Below the pieces are notes generated by a model that worked only from the letters and a program-made list of their open reading frames with translations, ran no database searches and had not been told where the DNA came from. From Flavobacteriia bacterium (GTDB lineage: Bacteria; Bacteroidota; Bacteroidia; Flavobacteriales_D; Crocinitomicaceae): DNA of 64,000 bases. Position numbers and translations under genes: made by a program. Of the stretch, positions 17,029 to 25,618 are shown piece after piece. The stretch is from assembly GCA_947446925.1 (NCBI GenBank), contig CANFHU010000004.1, positions 98,815 to 162,814 on the forward strand. Reading direction: 5' to 3'. Position 1 is the stretch's first letter; each line of letters begins with the position of its first letter.

Positions 17029-17793
17029 CTAAATTTCTTTTTTCCCAACCACTATTAACTCTTCCACAAGCTTGTAAATTTGAGTAGAAGGAACCCTCAT
17101 ATGTAATGGTAAATTCTTTTCATTAAAATATTCATCTATTTTTTTTGCACGTGTGATAGCTTGTTTTGTTTGTTTGATTATGTGTGGAATTACAATATTG
17201 CTGAAATTCTTTTTAGATTTCAAGTCTTTTTTATAACTAAATGTATCAAACAGTTCTCTGATTTTAGATAAATTACCTTCTGGATTTTCTACGTTTTTAA
17301 AAATATTTGTTAACTGATTATAGTAATAGTCTCTCGATTTTACTTCAAAATTTTCAGTATCTATACTTTCAAAATGTAGTAATATCCACAATTCAAATGC
17401 ATCATTACTCCAAGCTGTGTTTATGTTATATTTTTCAGCTTTTTCTATAGATGTATTAAATTCTATATCTGAAGGATAAATATTGTCATATGACTCGATT
17501 TGGTGATTTTTATCTCTATCATAAACACTCCAAATAATTATATCATTGTTTATTCTTGTAAGTTCTGAATCAATATATTTCATGATATTATTATCTAGAC
17601 AATATTTTATTGTTCTAGTTAAATTATCATTCATACTTTTTTGACCTCTTATAAGATTGATTTTTATCAATGGGGTTTCAAAGTATTTAATATAATCTGG
17701 TTCACTATTTTCATCTTCACAAAAAATCAGATAAGTTGGCAATGAATCAATTTCTCTATCATCATTAGATTTATACTCCCAAGGTTCTAACAT
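17029..17793 (-). CDS. rloB: RloB-like protein (Toprim/OLD-type putative nuclease)
   Basis: 254 residues. The N-terminal YLIFCEDENSEPDYIKYF (about 21-38) has the acidic E of a Toprim-like nuclease core, followed by IIWSVYDRDKNH (near 105, the DxD-like pair) and AWSNDAFELWILLHFE (near 143), the most typical segment of the RloB family (Pfam RloB). Family members sit beside RloA-type ATPases, classically at restriction loci. Here the gene starts 2 bases after the ATPase stop, so the pair is one operon. A role as effector nuclease in phage defence is inference from the similarity in layout to ATPase plus Toprim pairs such as PARIS and OLD/Gabija. Confidence 0.82.
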   Translation of the reverse strand: MLEPWEYKSNDDREIDSLPTYLIFCEDENSEPDYIKYFETPLIKINLIRGQKSMNDNLTRTIKYCLDNNIMKYIDSELTRINNDIIIWSVYDRDKNHQIESYDNIYPSDIEFNTSIEKAEKYNINTAWSNDAFELWILLHFESIDTENFEVKSRDYYYNQLTNIFKNVENPEGNLSKIRELFDTFSYKKDLKSKKNFSNIVIPHIIKQTKQAITRAKKIDEYFNEKNLPLHMRVPSTQIYKLVEELIVVGKKEI

Positions 17794-17795
17794 AA

Positions 17796-19094
17796 TTAAT
17801 CGATTAAATCATTGTGAAAGGTTCCCAAAATAGGTAGTCCCCCATAAAAACCAGCTAAATATTGTCTTGCGAAATCCGCATCGTTTCTTATACCTTTTAA
17901 GTCCGCTAATGAATATAATCTTGTCGCATCTTGATTATCTTTTTCAGTAAAATATACTTGGTCTCTCCTTAATAATGATGGGTTTAATAAGTTTGTATCA
18001 TGACTTGTAAATAATATTTGTACCCCAGCTTTGTTTATTAATGGGTTATTAAATAATTTGATTAATTGAATTACTAGTGAAGGATGAAAATTACTATCTA
18101 ATTCATCAATTACTATTAATCCACTTGTTTTAAGATTAAAAGCATGAATCAATAATCCAGAAATATCAAATATTTTTTTGGTTCCTTCAGATTCCGTATA
18201 CATTAAATTCAATGTTGCATACTCATTATTTATGGAATTAATTTTTTTTGTTAGTGAAATTTTATTTTGAGGCACAACTCTTTTCTTATGTAACTCATCG
18301 TCTTTTATTAATGATATATCAGAATAATTTAACTGAAATTCTGATAAAAATTGTAATAATTTTTCTTTACCACTATCTAAACCTTCAATCAAATTAATTG
18401 TATGAAATCTAAAAGATTCTATTCCGTTCCTATAATTTGAAATCATATATCCACCTAGATAATTTCTAATTTTTGAACAAATACCTTCTCTATCATATGA
18501 TGCAACGTGTGTTAAATAAAGACTATGTTTGTATTCTAATTCTGGGATTAATTTTTCTGTAGATAAGTTATCATTTTCAAGTTTTAAATCTTTTCTAATA
18601 AAATATTTTACTTGATTAGTTTCTTTCGGACCATATAGCCATTCATTTGTTATTATTTCATTACTTTCTGCTTGTTGGCTATTTGATTCTATTTGATTTT
18701 TGATTTTATAATTACTCTTTCTGACAGTAAAACCATATCTATATTTTTTACCTTCAAGTAATATCGTAATTTGAAAAAATGAATCTGTTTCATTAAAATT
18801 TTCTTGAAATAGGTATGGGTCTGCTAAGTTTGACAATCTAGAAACTGGACTAGGTAAATCAGAGATAGCGTTATAAAAATATTCTAAAGCTCTTATAATA
18901 TTACTTTTTCCACTTGCATTTGCACCATATATTCCAACTGTTTTTAATAATCTGAAATTTTCTTTTTCAACAATATTATTCAAATCGGTATCTGGAAATT
19001 TTTCTTGATTACTGTCTAATTTTGTTGCAATAAAACTAATTGTTTGTAAGTCTTTTATTGACCTAAAATTTTTAACGCTAAAATCTATTATCAT
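17796..19094 (-). CDS. rloA: RloA-like AAA/ABC-type ATPase
   Basis: 432 residues. Walker A is GANASGKSN near 55-63, preceded by IIDFSVKNFRSIKDLQTISF, the usual start of AAA_15/AAA_21 proteins. The signature-like region is near 300 (YTESEGTKKIFDIS) and Walker B with catalytic Glu is GLIVIDELDSNFHPSL near 330. A switch His follows in ILFTSHDTNLL near 368. This is the SMC-like ATPase fold used by OLD nucleases, AriA of PARIS and RloA. It forms an operon with the downstream RloB-like gene. An ATPase sensor that controls the partner is the likely job. It is full length with all motifs intact. Confidence 0.88.
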   Translation of the reverse strand: MIIDFSVKNFRSIKDLQTISFIATKLDSNQEKFPDTDLNNIVEKENFRLLKTVGIYGANASGKSNIIRALEYFYNAISDLPSPVSRLSNLADPYLFQENFNETDSFFQITILLEGKKYRYGFTVRKSNYKIKNQIESNSQQAESNEIITNEWLYGPKETNQVKYFIRKDLKLENDNLSTEKLIPELEYKHSLYLTHVASYDREGICSKIRNYLGGYMISNYRNGIESFRFHTINLIEGLDSGKEKLLQFLSEFQLNYSDISLIKDDELHKKRVVPQNKISLTKKINSINNEYATLNLMYTESEGTKKIFDISGLLIHAFNLKTSGLIVIDELDSNFHPSLVIQLIKLFNNPLINKAGVQILFTSHDTNLLNPSLLRRDQVYFTEKDNQDATRLYSLADLKGIRNDADFARQYLAGFYGGLPILGTFHNDLID

Positions 19095-19221
19095 GACTTT
19101 TGTACTTTATAAACAAAAACTAGGATAAAATTAAGATAATTTTCAGTTTTATTTTAATTTTTGTAAAATATTGTCAAATATTAAAATAAAACATCAAATT
19201 GTGTTGTAGTTTAGTTTTTTA

Positions 19222-19383
19222 TCAAGATAATTGCTGAATCTTTAATCTGATTTCAGCAATTTCTTTTTCTAACCTTTTCTTCCTCAACTTTTTCTCCAAT
19301 CGTTCTCGCTCATCTGGAGTTCTTGCAATTGTGATTTGTTGTGATATAATGTGAATCTGTTGGTCATATTCTTGTGGCGTCAT
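19222..19383 (-). CDS. Small basic coiled-coil protein, 53 residues
   Basis: An ATG at 19383 opens 53 codons ending at TGA (19222-19224). The product starts MTPQEYDQQIHIIS and continues with a charged heptad-like helix (RERLEKKLRKKRLEKEIAEI) up to IQQLS. The codon pattern is gene-like and the helix pattern coherent, unlike a chance frame. It lies between the RloA-like ATPase and the helicase, on their strand. No family is recognised; regulators or antitoxins of this size exist but nothing shows that here. Confidence 0.5.
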   Translation of the reverse strand: MTPQEYDQQIHIISQQITIARTPDERERLEKKLRKKRLEKEIAEIRLKIQQLS

Positions 19384-19743
19384 ACTCTCGTTTTAATGAT
19401 AAATATCTCATCAAATAACCAAACATCTAACTTTTTCAAAATAATTCGTTAAATCGAGGCTAATACTCACACATAGCATTATGTTAATGATTATAAAGCT
19501 ATGATTATGTTTAAAATCAAAAGAATAAAAGTTTGCTAATCATGGTGCAAATGGAACAAATAAAATAGCCGAAAATCCAAAAAAATATTTTTTGGGAAAT
19601 GGACCTACAAAATTGTAAGCCCATTTTTATGGAAAATTTTAAAAGCCTATTCAAGTGCTGTATTTTACAACTTAGAAATATTGAACACGTTAGGGGGGTA
19701 ACGATTGATTATCAATACAAAACCTCATCGAGTCCCCCTTAAA
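19384..19743. other. Non-coding stretch downstream of the helicase gene
   Basis: No gene. At its right end, just after the helicase stop, AGGGGG (19692-19697) can pair with CCCCCT (19734-19739), and between them ATTGAT and ATCAAT (19704-19716) form a second perfect dyad. There is no T-run of a normal terminator. The rest is A+T-rich without other clear structure. Confidence 0.5.
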
Positions 19744-22446
19744 TTAAATAGGTTTAATTTCAAACTCACAATTTCCAATCTTTGAATGAAGATTTTGATA
19801 CATTGGAAGATTAGGAAGGAAAATAGCATCATGTAAGCGTATAGCATTTTCATCTAATCTATTCCATTCCTTGAAATCTTTTATTACTTGTTCTTCTTTC
19901 TTGGTCATTTCTCTGTAAAATCCACCTTTTTCTTTTGACGTAATTTGGATAATTTTTTGGATTTGTTCATTTGAATAGCCACAAATCCTAAAAAAAGCTC
20001 TCGCCTCAATTGTGTTTCTTCTGTAATCATTTAGCATCGAGTTGTAAAGTGTTTTTGCTTGACTTCTATCTACTTTTTTATTTTTCATTATGTTTCCATA
20101 TACATCTAGAGCAATGTTGCTTCCAACCATAACATCCAAAAATGTAGCAAATGCACTTTTTATGTCACACTGTAACATTTGATAAGGTGTATATCCTCGC
20201 AATTGTCTTGTAGTTTTGGTTGCTGGATTAAATACACGATTGTCACTTCTTGTAGTTTTGAATCCAAATATATGACCAGCACAAGAAATTGAAAGGAGAG
20301 AAAGAATATAGTATTTATGTCTTTCAACTTGTTTTCTAATACTATAGGTATTCATTTTGATTGTATTGCGAATTCCGTGTTTACATTCTATCAAAGATGA
20401 TTTTATGTTTGCCGCTTTATCCATAATTTGATTTATTTCTTCTTGATTATAGTGCTCAAATCCATCTAGTTTTCTTAATTTTTTCACTATTTTTCTATTC
20501 GTATTTCTGAAAACTTCACTTGATTTTAATTGATTAGCAAACTCCTTGGATAATTTATGTAGTTTTTCTTTATCATCACTTATTATCAAAGCCTCTACTT
20601 CAATTCCAGATATATCAGAAAGAGCTTTGATATAATCATCAATTAAACATTCACTTACAGAACTGAAGCCATGAACTATTCTTTCTGTATTGGTTGAATA
20701 CTGACCATTTTCCACAAGATTTATTGCATACAAACTGTTTATGATTTGTTTAGCTTTATTGAAAGTATCATCAAAATATAGATTGCTCATTTTAGTATAC
20801 ATTGTATCTTCATAAACATCAATAAATTCGATTTTATTGTCGGAGTTTTTTATGATTTTTTGAGCTTTGATTTGATTACACAATGCACCATCTTTGATTG
20901 CAATCTTTTGAATATTTTCAGAAACTCTAAATTTTGTTACCTTATCCATTTCTGTCATTTTGTTTGGATGTGCTAAATCATTTACATCAATGAATGTTTT
21001 CACTCTTAATAAAAGTCTCTCGTATCTTTCGGGAATATAGTTGGTCAAATAATCTGAATCAGTAACAACACCTATATATGCAGCTGCCCACAATAGTAGT
21101 TGTTTTTGGTTGTAGCCATTGTAACTAGAATCATCACCTTTGATTTTGCTATAAACTTTTATCAACTCTTTCTGTAAGTAGAACTGGTCCTTGTTTTCTT
21201 GATTTATTAAATTTTGATATTTATCTCCAAACGTTGAACTAGTGCTTCTGACTTCATTTGAAGTTTCATCTACTTTAACTTCAAAACCATATTCAGTCAA
21301 CGATTTGATTAAATTAGATTGAGGATAACTTAAAGAATTATTTAGGCTTCCAAGATGAGATTGTATATTAGTAAGATAAACAGAGTTGTATTCAACCTGG
21401 TTAATCATTTTTTCAATCTCGGTGATGCCTTCGTTTTCTATTTCGTTTGAGTTATAGAAGATACTAGCTTCAATTACATTTTTTCTAATTCTACCATAAG
21501 CTTGAACTAGTTGATTTGCATTGAAATTGTCAACTTCAGAATTTTCATTCATTATAATTCCAACTGACGCATCGAATTCCAAATCGAATCCAATAAGATA
21601 TTTGGTTGATAGAATAAAAACATTTGCATCTAAATCAACCATAGATTTCTCTAGTAGGTTATACTCTTTGAGAGATTTGGTTTTGATTGCACTTGTTTTA
21701 ATTGCAAGTGTTTCCCCAATCAATAGCTGAATCTTATATCCAAATTCTTCGTTGTTTATCAAGTTTTTAATCTTATTGATATCGTTAGTGAATAGGACCA
21801 CTTTATTTCCTCTATCACAATTACTCTTGATGAAATTGTAATAATTATTCAGTGGTTCAATAGTTAATTGTTTCTCTCTTTTTTCCATTCGTTTGATTGT
21901 AATAAGTTCCATACTTGTCAATATATGATTTGGAATATCAAGGTTTTTATAGGTAGGAGTTGCAGTTGAAAGTGTGAAATTTCCTCCATGCTCATTAAAG
22001 AGAATGTTATAGAATTCATTCATACTTTTTCTATAGTCACTTTCACCGTATACTTGGAATTCATCCACAAAAAATGGAATATCCATTATCCTTTGAAATA
22101 AAGTAGAATTATTCTTTTTAAGTTCAATTATTTGTTCTGGAGTTGTGTTTAAGATAATAAATCCACCACTTCTTACTTCTTGTTCGTAATGATGCCATTT
22201 GTCTTTGGAGTTTTGATAAATGAACATTTGGTTTGATTTTCGGTCACTTTTTTGTTCTTTACCAACTATCATTCCAGCCAAAGGTGATATTATAATCACA
22301 TTTTTATCCGTTATGTTTAGGATAGAAGTTGTTCCACCTATTCCAGTATCACCTTTTACAACAAGTTTATTGTTATCGAAGTTTGTTATTATTGTGTTTG
22401 CAATTTCATCATTGCTTACGAAGTCATTAATTAAAATAGTTCTCAT
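19744..22446 (-). CDS. SF2 helicase-like ATPase with a possible polymerase-like C-terminal region
   Basis: 900 residues. N-terminal half: Walker A VVKGDTGIGGTTS near 29-42, DE box FFVDEFQVY near 128, LSTATPT near 160, and second-domain motifs VFILSTKYLIGFDLEFDA near 275 and QAYGRIRKN near 312. These fit a DEAD/DEAH-type helicase, though the Walker A is atypical (GxxGxGGTT). The long middle is alpha-helical and unassigned. The C-terminal 150 residues contain LQCDIKSAFATFLD near 758 and RLHDAIFLP near 870, which recall motif A (D-x-x-S) and motif C (HD) of DNA polymerase palm domains; this part is speculative. It is probably the element's replication or processing protein. It is transcribed alone, with a GC-rich hairpin in its leader. 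Confidence 0.6.
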   Translation of the reverse strand: MRTILINDFVSNDEIANTIITNFDNNKLVVKGDTGIGGTTSILNITDKNVIIISPLAGMIVGKEQKSDRKSNQMFIYQNSKDKWHHYEQEVRSGGFIILNTTPEQIIELKKNNSTLFQRIMDIPFFVDEFQVYGESDYRKSMNEFYNILFNEHGGNFTLSTATPTYKNLDIPNHILTSMELITIKRMEKREKQLTIEPLNNYYNFIKSNCDRGNKVVLFTNDINKIKNLINNEEFGYKIQLLIGETLAIKTSAIKTKSLKEYNLLEKSMVDLDANVFILSTKYLIGFDLEFDASVGIIMNENSEVDNFNANQLVQAYGRIRKNVIEASIFYNSNEIENEGITEIEKMINQVEYNSVYLTNIQSHLGSLNNSLSYPQSNLIKSLTEYGFEVKVDETSNEVRSTSSTFGDKYQNLINQENKDQFYLQKELIKVYSKIKGDDSSYNGYNQKQLLLWAAAYIGVVTDSDYLTNYIPERYERLLLRVKTFIDVNDLAHPNKMTEMDKVTKFRVSENIQKIAIKDGALCNQIKAQKIIKNSDNKIEFIDVYEDTMYTKMSNLYFDDTFNKAKQIINSLYAINLVENGQYSTNTERIVHGFSSVSECLIDDYIKALSDISGIEVEALIISDDKEKLHKLSKEFANQLKSSEVFRNTNRKIVKKLRKLDGFEHYNQEEINQIMDKAANIKSSLIECKHGIRNTIKMNTYSIRKQVERHKYYILSLLSISCAGHIFGFKTTRSDNRVFNPATKTTRQLRGYTPYQMLQCDIKSAFATFLDVMVGSNIALDVYGNIMKNKKVDRSQAKTLYNSMLNDYRRNTIEARAFFRICGYSNEQIQKIIQITSKEKGGFYREMTKKEEQVIKDFKEWNRLDENAIRLHDAIFLPNLPMYQNLHSKIGNCEFEIKPI

Positions 22447-22503
22447 TTTCTTGTTTTTTATAGGTTATTATTACAATTTTTTTTGGTTGAGAAGGGCAAC
22501 CAA

Positions 22504-22526
22504 CCCCCTAGTTGCAAGCTAGGAGG
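22504..22526 (-). promoter_or_regulatory. GC-rich hairpin in the helicase leader
   Basis: On the minus strand, CCTCCTAG and CTAGGGGG pair over eight bases (one G-U) around a 7-base loop CTTGCAA. It is about 58 bases upstream of the helicase start, in otherwise A+T-rich DNA. It may be an attenuator, a protein-binding leader or an origin-type structure. Confidence 0.45.
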
Positions 22527-22731
22527 AACCCTATACTTAAGGACATAGTTATCCTTTTAGCATAGTCAATTATACTATCACTTTGATTGAAAGTAAAGCT
22601 TATTGGATACGATTCTTTATGAATCTAATTGAATTAGTGATTAAAAAAGTGAGCGAAAATATCGCTCATAAAATCAGTTAATAAAATCACTTAAATGCAT
22701 GTATATCAAATGTCTGACTATGCATATTGTG

Positions 22732-22779
22732 CTTGCCAATATTGATGTTATTATTAAAAAGATAAGGATAATTGGCAAG
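22732..22779. repeat. Wide dyad CTTGCCAAT-N30-ATTGGCAAG, copy 1
   Basis: Perfect 9-base inverted arms 22732-22740 and 22771-22779 with a 30-base A+T-rich spacer, between the recombinase stop and the helicase leader. Same arms and same spacer length occur at 30335-30382. Confidence 0.7.
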
Positions 22780-22818
22780 ACTCAACATTAATACAAATCC
22801 ACTCTTTTTAATCATATT

Positions 22819-24105
22819 TCATTCTTTAAAATATCCAAATCCTCGATTAGCAATCTCTTGTACTATCTTTCTTTTATCAATGTAGTTCTTATGAATCACG
22901 TTAGCTGTTTTTTGATATCCAGCAGCTGTTGTTAATCCAGTTTGTGTTTCAAGCTTTGTAAGAAACGTTTTTCTAAGGTGTTTGATGCTGATATTTTTAG
23001 GAACACCAGCTTTATCTCTAAAGAAAGTGAAAGAATGACTCATTTGTTTCGTTACCGTATTCCTACTAAGGTTTTCTTCTTCATCAAGAATGTATTTATC
23101 ACTATTTATGTGTTCTTTATAGTTTAAACGATTAAACAAATCTTCTAATTCTGGAGTGATTGGAATGTATACTATCTTTTTTTCTCTTGTAGAATCCAAA
23201 TTATGTGTTCTTTCAAACTTCAAATCAGTACCTTCAAGATAAGCCATTCTTCCGTCTGGATGAAATTTTAGGTCTGAATACTTGAATATTGCAATTTCTT
23301 CCAATCTCATTCCAGTGTATGCAGCCAGCTCAATACTAGTTCTAATGTATGGTCTAAACATATTTTTCTTCACGCCATTTTTATAAACTTTGATGTTTGG
23401 TTCATTTGAAATCTCATCAATCTTATTAAGAATTTTAGTTAAGTCATCATCTTCAACACTTCTTGGGTCTGGATTCTCATATTTCAATTTGATTTTCTTA
23501 ACTAAATTCGGAATCACATATTCTTTTTCGTTGATTAAAAAGTTATAGAAATTCTTTAAAGCACGAATATTATGGTTGTATGTTGTTGCTTTATCTGTCA
23601 ATATCAAAAGATATTCAACATATTCACCAATGATATATTTGTTCATTTCATAGATGGTGAATTTATTGAGATTGTATCCACTTCTTCCAATAAAATCAAC
23701 CATCCGTTGAACATAACCAATACATTCTTTAATGTACTTATCTGTTCTAATCTTTTGCTCGTGTTTTGGAACATCCACATTTTCTAACCAATCCCCAAAC
23801 ATCAAAACACAATCAGTTATTAAATCGTGTTTTACTACCTTCTTTTGTTTTGGAATTACAATAGATATTGGGTTCGCCAATTCTTCTTTAAAATCTAATA
23901 GTTCTTTTACAGCTTCATCATATTCCAACGATTTTAAATCTTTGGTTTTACGTCCTCCATTTATCGTAATTACAGCTTTGTATCGCTGTTTTTCAATAGG
24001 ATGATTACAACCTTTGTATTCAACATTTGAAATTTCAATTTGCTTTCCACACTTCTTGCAAACGATGTGCAAGCCTTGGAATTTTTTATACTTAAGTTTT
24101 TTCAT
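22819..24105 (-). CDS. Tyrosine recombinase (phage-type integrase) of the distal element
   Basis: 428 residues. The start has a Cys pair (CKKCGK) and a later CNHP that could form a small zinc-binding head, followed by an arm-type domain (RYKAVITINGGRKTKDLK). Then comes a SAM-like core-binding domain (about 110-200) and the catalytic domain with AAYTGMRLEEIAIFKYSDL (Arg near 267), SIKHLRKTFLT (HxxR near 372), and IHKNYIDKR near 410 (final H and nucleophile Tyr). All residues of the catalytic set are present. It is the third gene of a unit starting at 24826. It is the best candidate to integrate the distal element, although it lies about 6 kb from the nearest att copy. Confidence 0.9.
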   Translation of the reverse strand: MKKLKYKKFQGLHIVCKKCGKQIEISNVEYKGCNHPIEKQRYKAVITINGGRKTKDLKSLEYDEAVKELLDFKEELANPISIVIPKQKKVVKHDLITDCVLMFGDWLENVDVPKHEQKIRTDKYIKECIGYVQRMVDFIGRSGYNLNKFTIYEMNKYIIGEYVEYLLILTDKATTYNHNIRALKNFYNFLINEKEYVIPNLVKKIKLKYENPDPRSVEDDDLTKILNKIDEISNEPNIKVYKNGVKKNMFRPYIRTSIELAAYTGMRLEEIAIFKYSDLKFHPDGRMAYLEGTDLKFERTHNLDSTREKKIVYIPITPELEDLFNRLNYKEHINSDKYILDEEENLSRNTVTKQMSHSFTFFRDKAGVPKNISIKHLRKTFLTKLETQTGLTTAAGYQKTANVIHKNYIDKRKIVQEIANRGFGYFKE

Positions 24106-24142
24106 TTTACTTGTTTGTTAATGCGAGTGTAACTCATTTATA

Positions 24143-24481
24143 TTACTTATTCAAAAATTTACTTGTTATTTTCCCTTTTGGTATATAACTGGACTTGGAA
24201 CGTGTCGAAACAGTAGACATTTCTAACATCTTGAATAGCTCATCTTTGTTATATGCTTCGTAGTAATCTATCCAACCATCTCGATACTTTGCTTTTAATT
24301 TCAAAATCAAGGGACTATCATATGCCAAATCAAAATCGTTTTCATATACAAATTCACCCGATGAATCTTTGAACATTTGGAGATGGTTTTTTTTGCACCA
24401 TCTACTAATTGTTCTTTTGTCTGTTCTATGAATCAATTCTCCGATTGATTTCAAATAGATTCTATTTATAAAAAAATACAT
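24143..24481 (-). CDS. Small HTH protein, possible excisionase/regulator
   Basis: 112 residues. Residues about 8-45 (LKSIGELIHRTDKRTISRWC and KKNHLQMF) resemble a helix-turn-helix of the excisionase/MerR-like type in which the recognition helix is followed by a short wing (DSSGEFVYENDFDLAYD). The C-terminal part is polar with a YRDGWIDYYEAYNKDELFKML helix. It lies 37 bases upstream of the tyrosine recombinase and 9 bases downstream of the 111-residue gene. That position fits a recombination directionality factor or a regulator of the element. The assignment is by pattern only. Confidence 0.62.
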   Translation of the reverse strand: MYFFINRIYLKSIGELIHRTDKRTISRWCKKNHLQMFKDSSGEFVYENDFDLAYDSPLILKLKAKYRDGWIDYYEAYNKDELFKMLEMSTVSTRSKSSYIPKGKITSKFLNK

Positions 24482-24490
24482 CTTGATTGT

Positions 24491-24826
24491 TTAGATACAT
24501 AAATAAATGATTTTATCACTTCCTTCATATTTACATAATTCAAACTCTCTTAAAATGAGATTTTCATAGTCATCAATTGTAATATCAGTTATATATCCCT
24601 CATGATTACCCATTATAATATTTACTCTTATACAAATACTATCATCATAATTTTTATGAAGCATAACGTGACCGACTGGGTAGTAATGATTTTCATCATC
24701 TATTATAATACCTTCATTAATGATTTCTTCTATGTCGATTGTTCTATTAAAATCTTCAATTTCCGAGTTCATATTGATTTCTATCAGTTCTTTCAGAGTA
24801 ACTGATTTTAAAGTTTTTATTACCAT
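24491..24826 (-). CDS. Hypothetical acidic protein, 111 residues
   Basis: An acidic protein with no Cys cluster and no membrane segment. It begins MVIKTLKSVTLKELIEINMN and ends with EFELCKYEGSDKIIYLCI. No family is recognised. It is the first gene of a unit that continues with the small HTH gene and the tyrosine recombinase. An 18-base palindrome (24911-24928) lies 85 bases upstream of the start, at nearly the same distance as in two other element genes, so it is probably under the same control. Confidence 0.68.
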   Translation of the reverse strand: MVIKTLKSVTLKELIEINMNSEIEDFNRTIDIEEIINEGIIIDDENHYYPVGHVMLHKNYDDSICIRVNIIMGNHEGYITDITIDDYENLILREFELCKYEGSDKIIYLCI

Positions 24827-24910
24827 TTATTTGTTTTTTTAAGGTTAATAGGATTCTAGTCCATTCAAAAATGGATATTCTAGTTCCCGATAAATTATTG
24901 TGTTTTTTTG

Positions 24911-24928
24911 CTTATCTGAATTGATAAG
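24911..24928. promoter_or_regulatory. Shared palindromic operator, copy A
   Basis: CTTATC-TGAATT-GATAAG, a perfect 6+6 dyad, 85 bases upstream of the start at 24826. Matches copies B and C in length and position. Confidence 0.65.
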
Positions 24929-24956
24929 ACTTTATTTTGATTTTGTAAAAATCTAA

Positions 24957-25388
24957 TTACATCTTGAATTTTTTATTCAAGCAAAGACAAAATCCATAGA
25001 AGTTTGAAATTTCGTCAAATGGGTCGTTTGAATTTCTATGATATTCTTCCCCATTTAAGCTCACCACATTGTCTGTAACCAATACTATCTCTAAATTGGT
25101 ATGGTAAAACGCACCAGCTCTATTTGCAATATCTATCATGCAATTCAAATTGAATCTTTCTTTGTTGTCACCTTCAAAGATGGTGTCCAAATATTCAGAA
25201 TACAAATTATCCAATATCCACTCGTGTGTTTTTTCCTTATTGATAAGTTTGTTTCTTGTATCAATGATTTTTTCAATTTCATTTAGGTCATTTTCCTCTA
25301 ATAGAAATTTAACTTCTGCTACAATGTTTTTGAAGTCTACTCCATTTTTGAACATTGCTTTTACTGTCTTTTTTTGATAATTTTTCAT
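24957..25388 (-). CDS. Hypothetical protein, 143 residues
   Basis: Mostly helical and charged: MKNYQKKTVKAMFKNGVD at the start, then KNIVAEVKFLLEENDLNEIEKI and a C-terminal part with NSNDPFDEISNFYGFCLCLNKK. No family or motif is recognised. It is a single gene with its own leader: operator-like palindrome B lies 89 bases upstream of its start. The leader resembles those of the genes starting at 24826 and 26320. Confidence 0.65.
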   Translation of the reverse strand: MKNYQKKTVKAMFKNGVDFKNIVAEVKFLLEENDLNEIEKIIDTRNKLINKEKTHEWILDNLYSEYLDTIFEGDNKERFNLNCMIDIANRAGAFYHTNLEIVLVTDNVVSLNGEEYHRNSNDPFDEISNFYGFCLCLNKKFKM

Positions 25389-25476
25389 GTGTGTTTTGAT
25401 TTTAAAGTTTAAACAATATGATTCTACTCAACTTCATTGTTGATTTTTTTGAACCATAAAATATTTGATTGTTTTA

Positions 25477-25494
25477 CTTATTCGATTGAATAAG
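25477..25494. promoter_or_regulatory. Shared palindromic operator, copy B
   Basis: CTTATTC-GATT-GAATAAG, a perfect 7+7 dyad, 89 bases upstream of the start at 25388. Confidence 0.7.
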
Positions 25495-25618
25495 ATTTTT
25501 AGATTTTATTGTGAATTTTGATTAAGATTTTAAGGGTTCATCTACTATTGTTCAATGAGTCCTAATTGTTTAATGATTCTATGTCATTTTACTTGTTTTT
25601 AGAGGTTATTCACTTTGA

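Larger units (their letters stand above)
22447..22818. other. Leader of the helicase gene and downstream region of the recombinase
   Basis: No gene. It contains a GC-rich hairpin (22504-22526) 58 bases ahead of the helicase start and a wide dyad (22732-22779). Elsewhere the sequence is A+T-rich; no promoter could be assigned with confidence. Confidence 0.5.

Noticed and set aside
17029..19094. Naming the ATPase/RloB pair as PARIS
   Set aside because: PARIS is defined by AAA_15 plus DUF4435; here the partner has RloB signatures. Only the general layout is shared.
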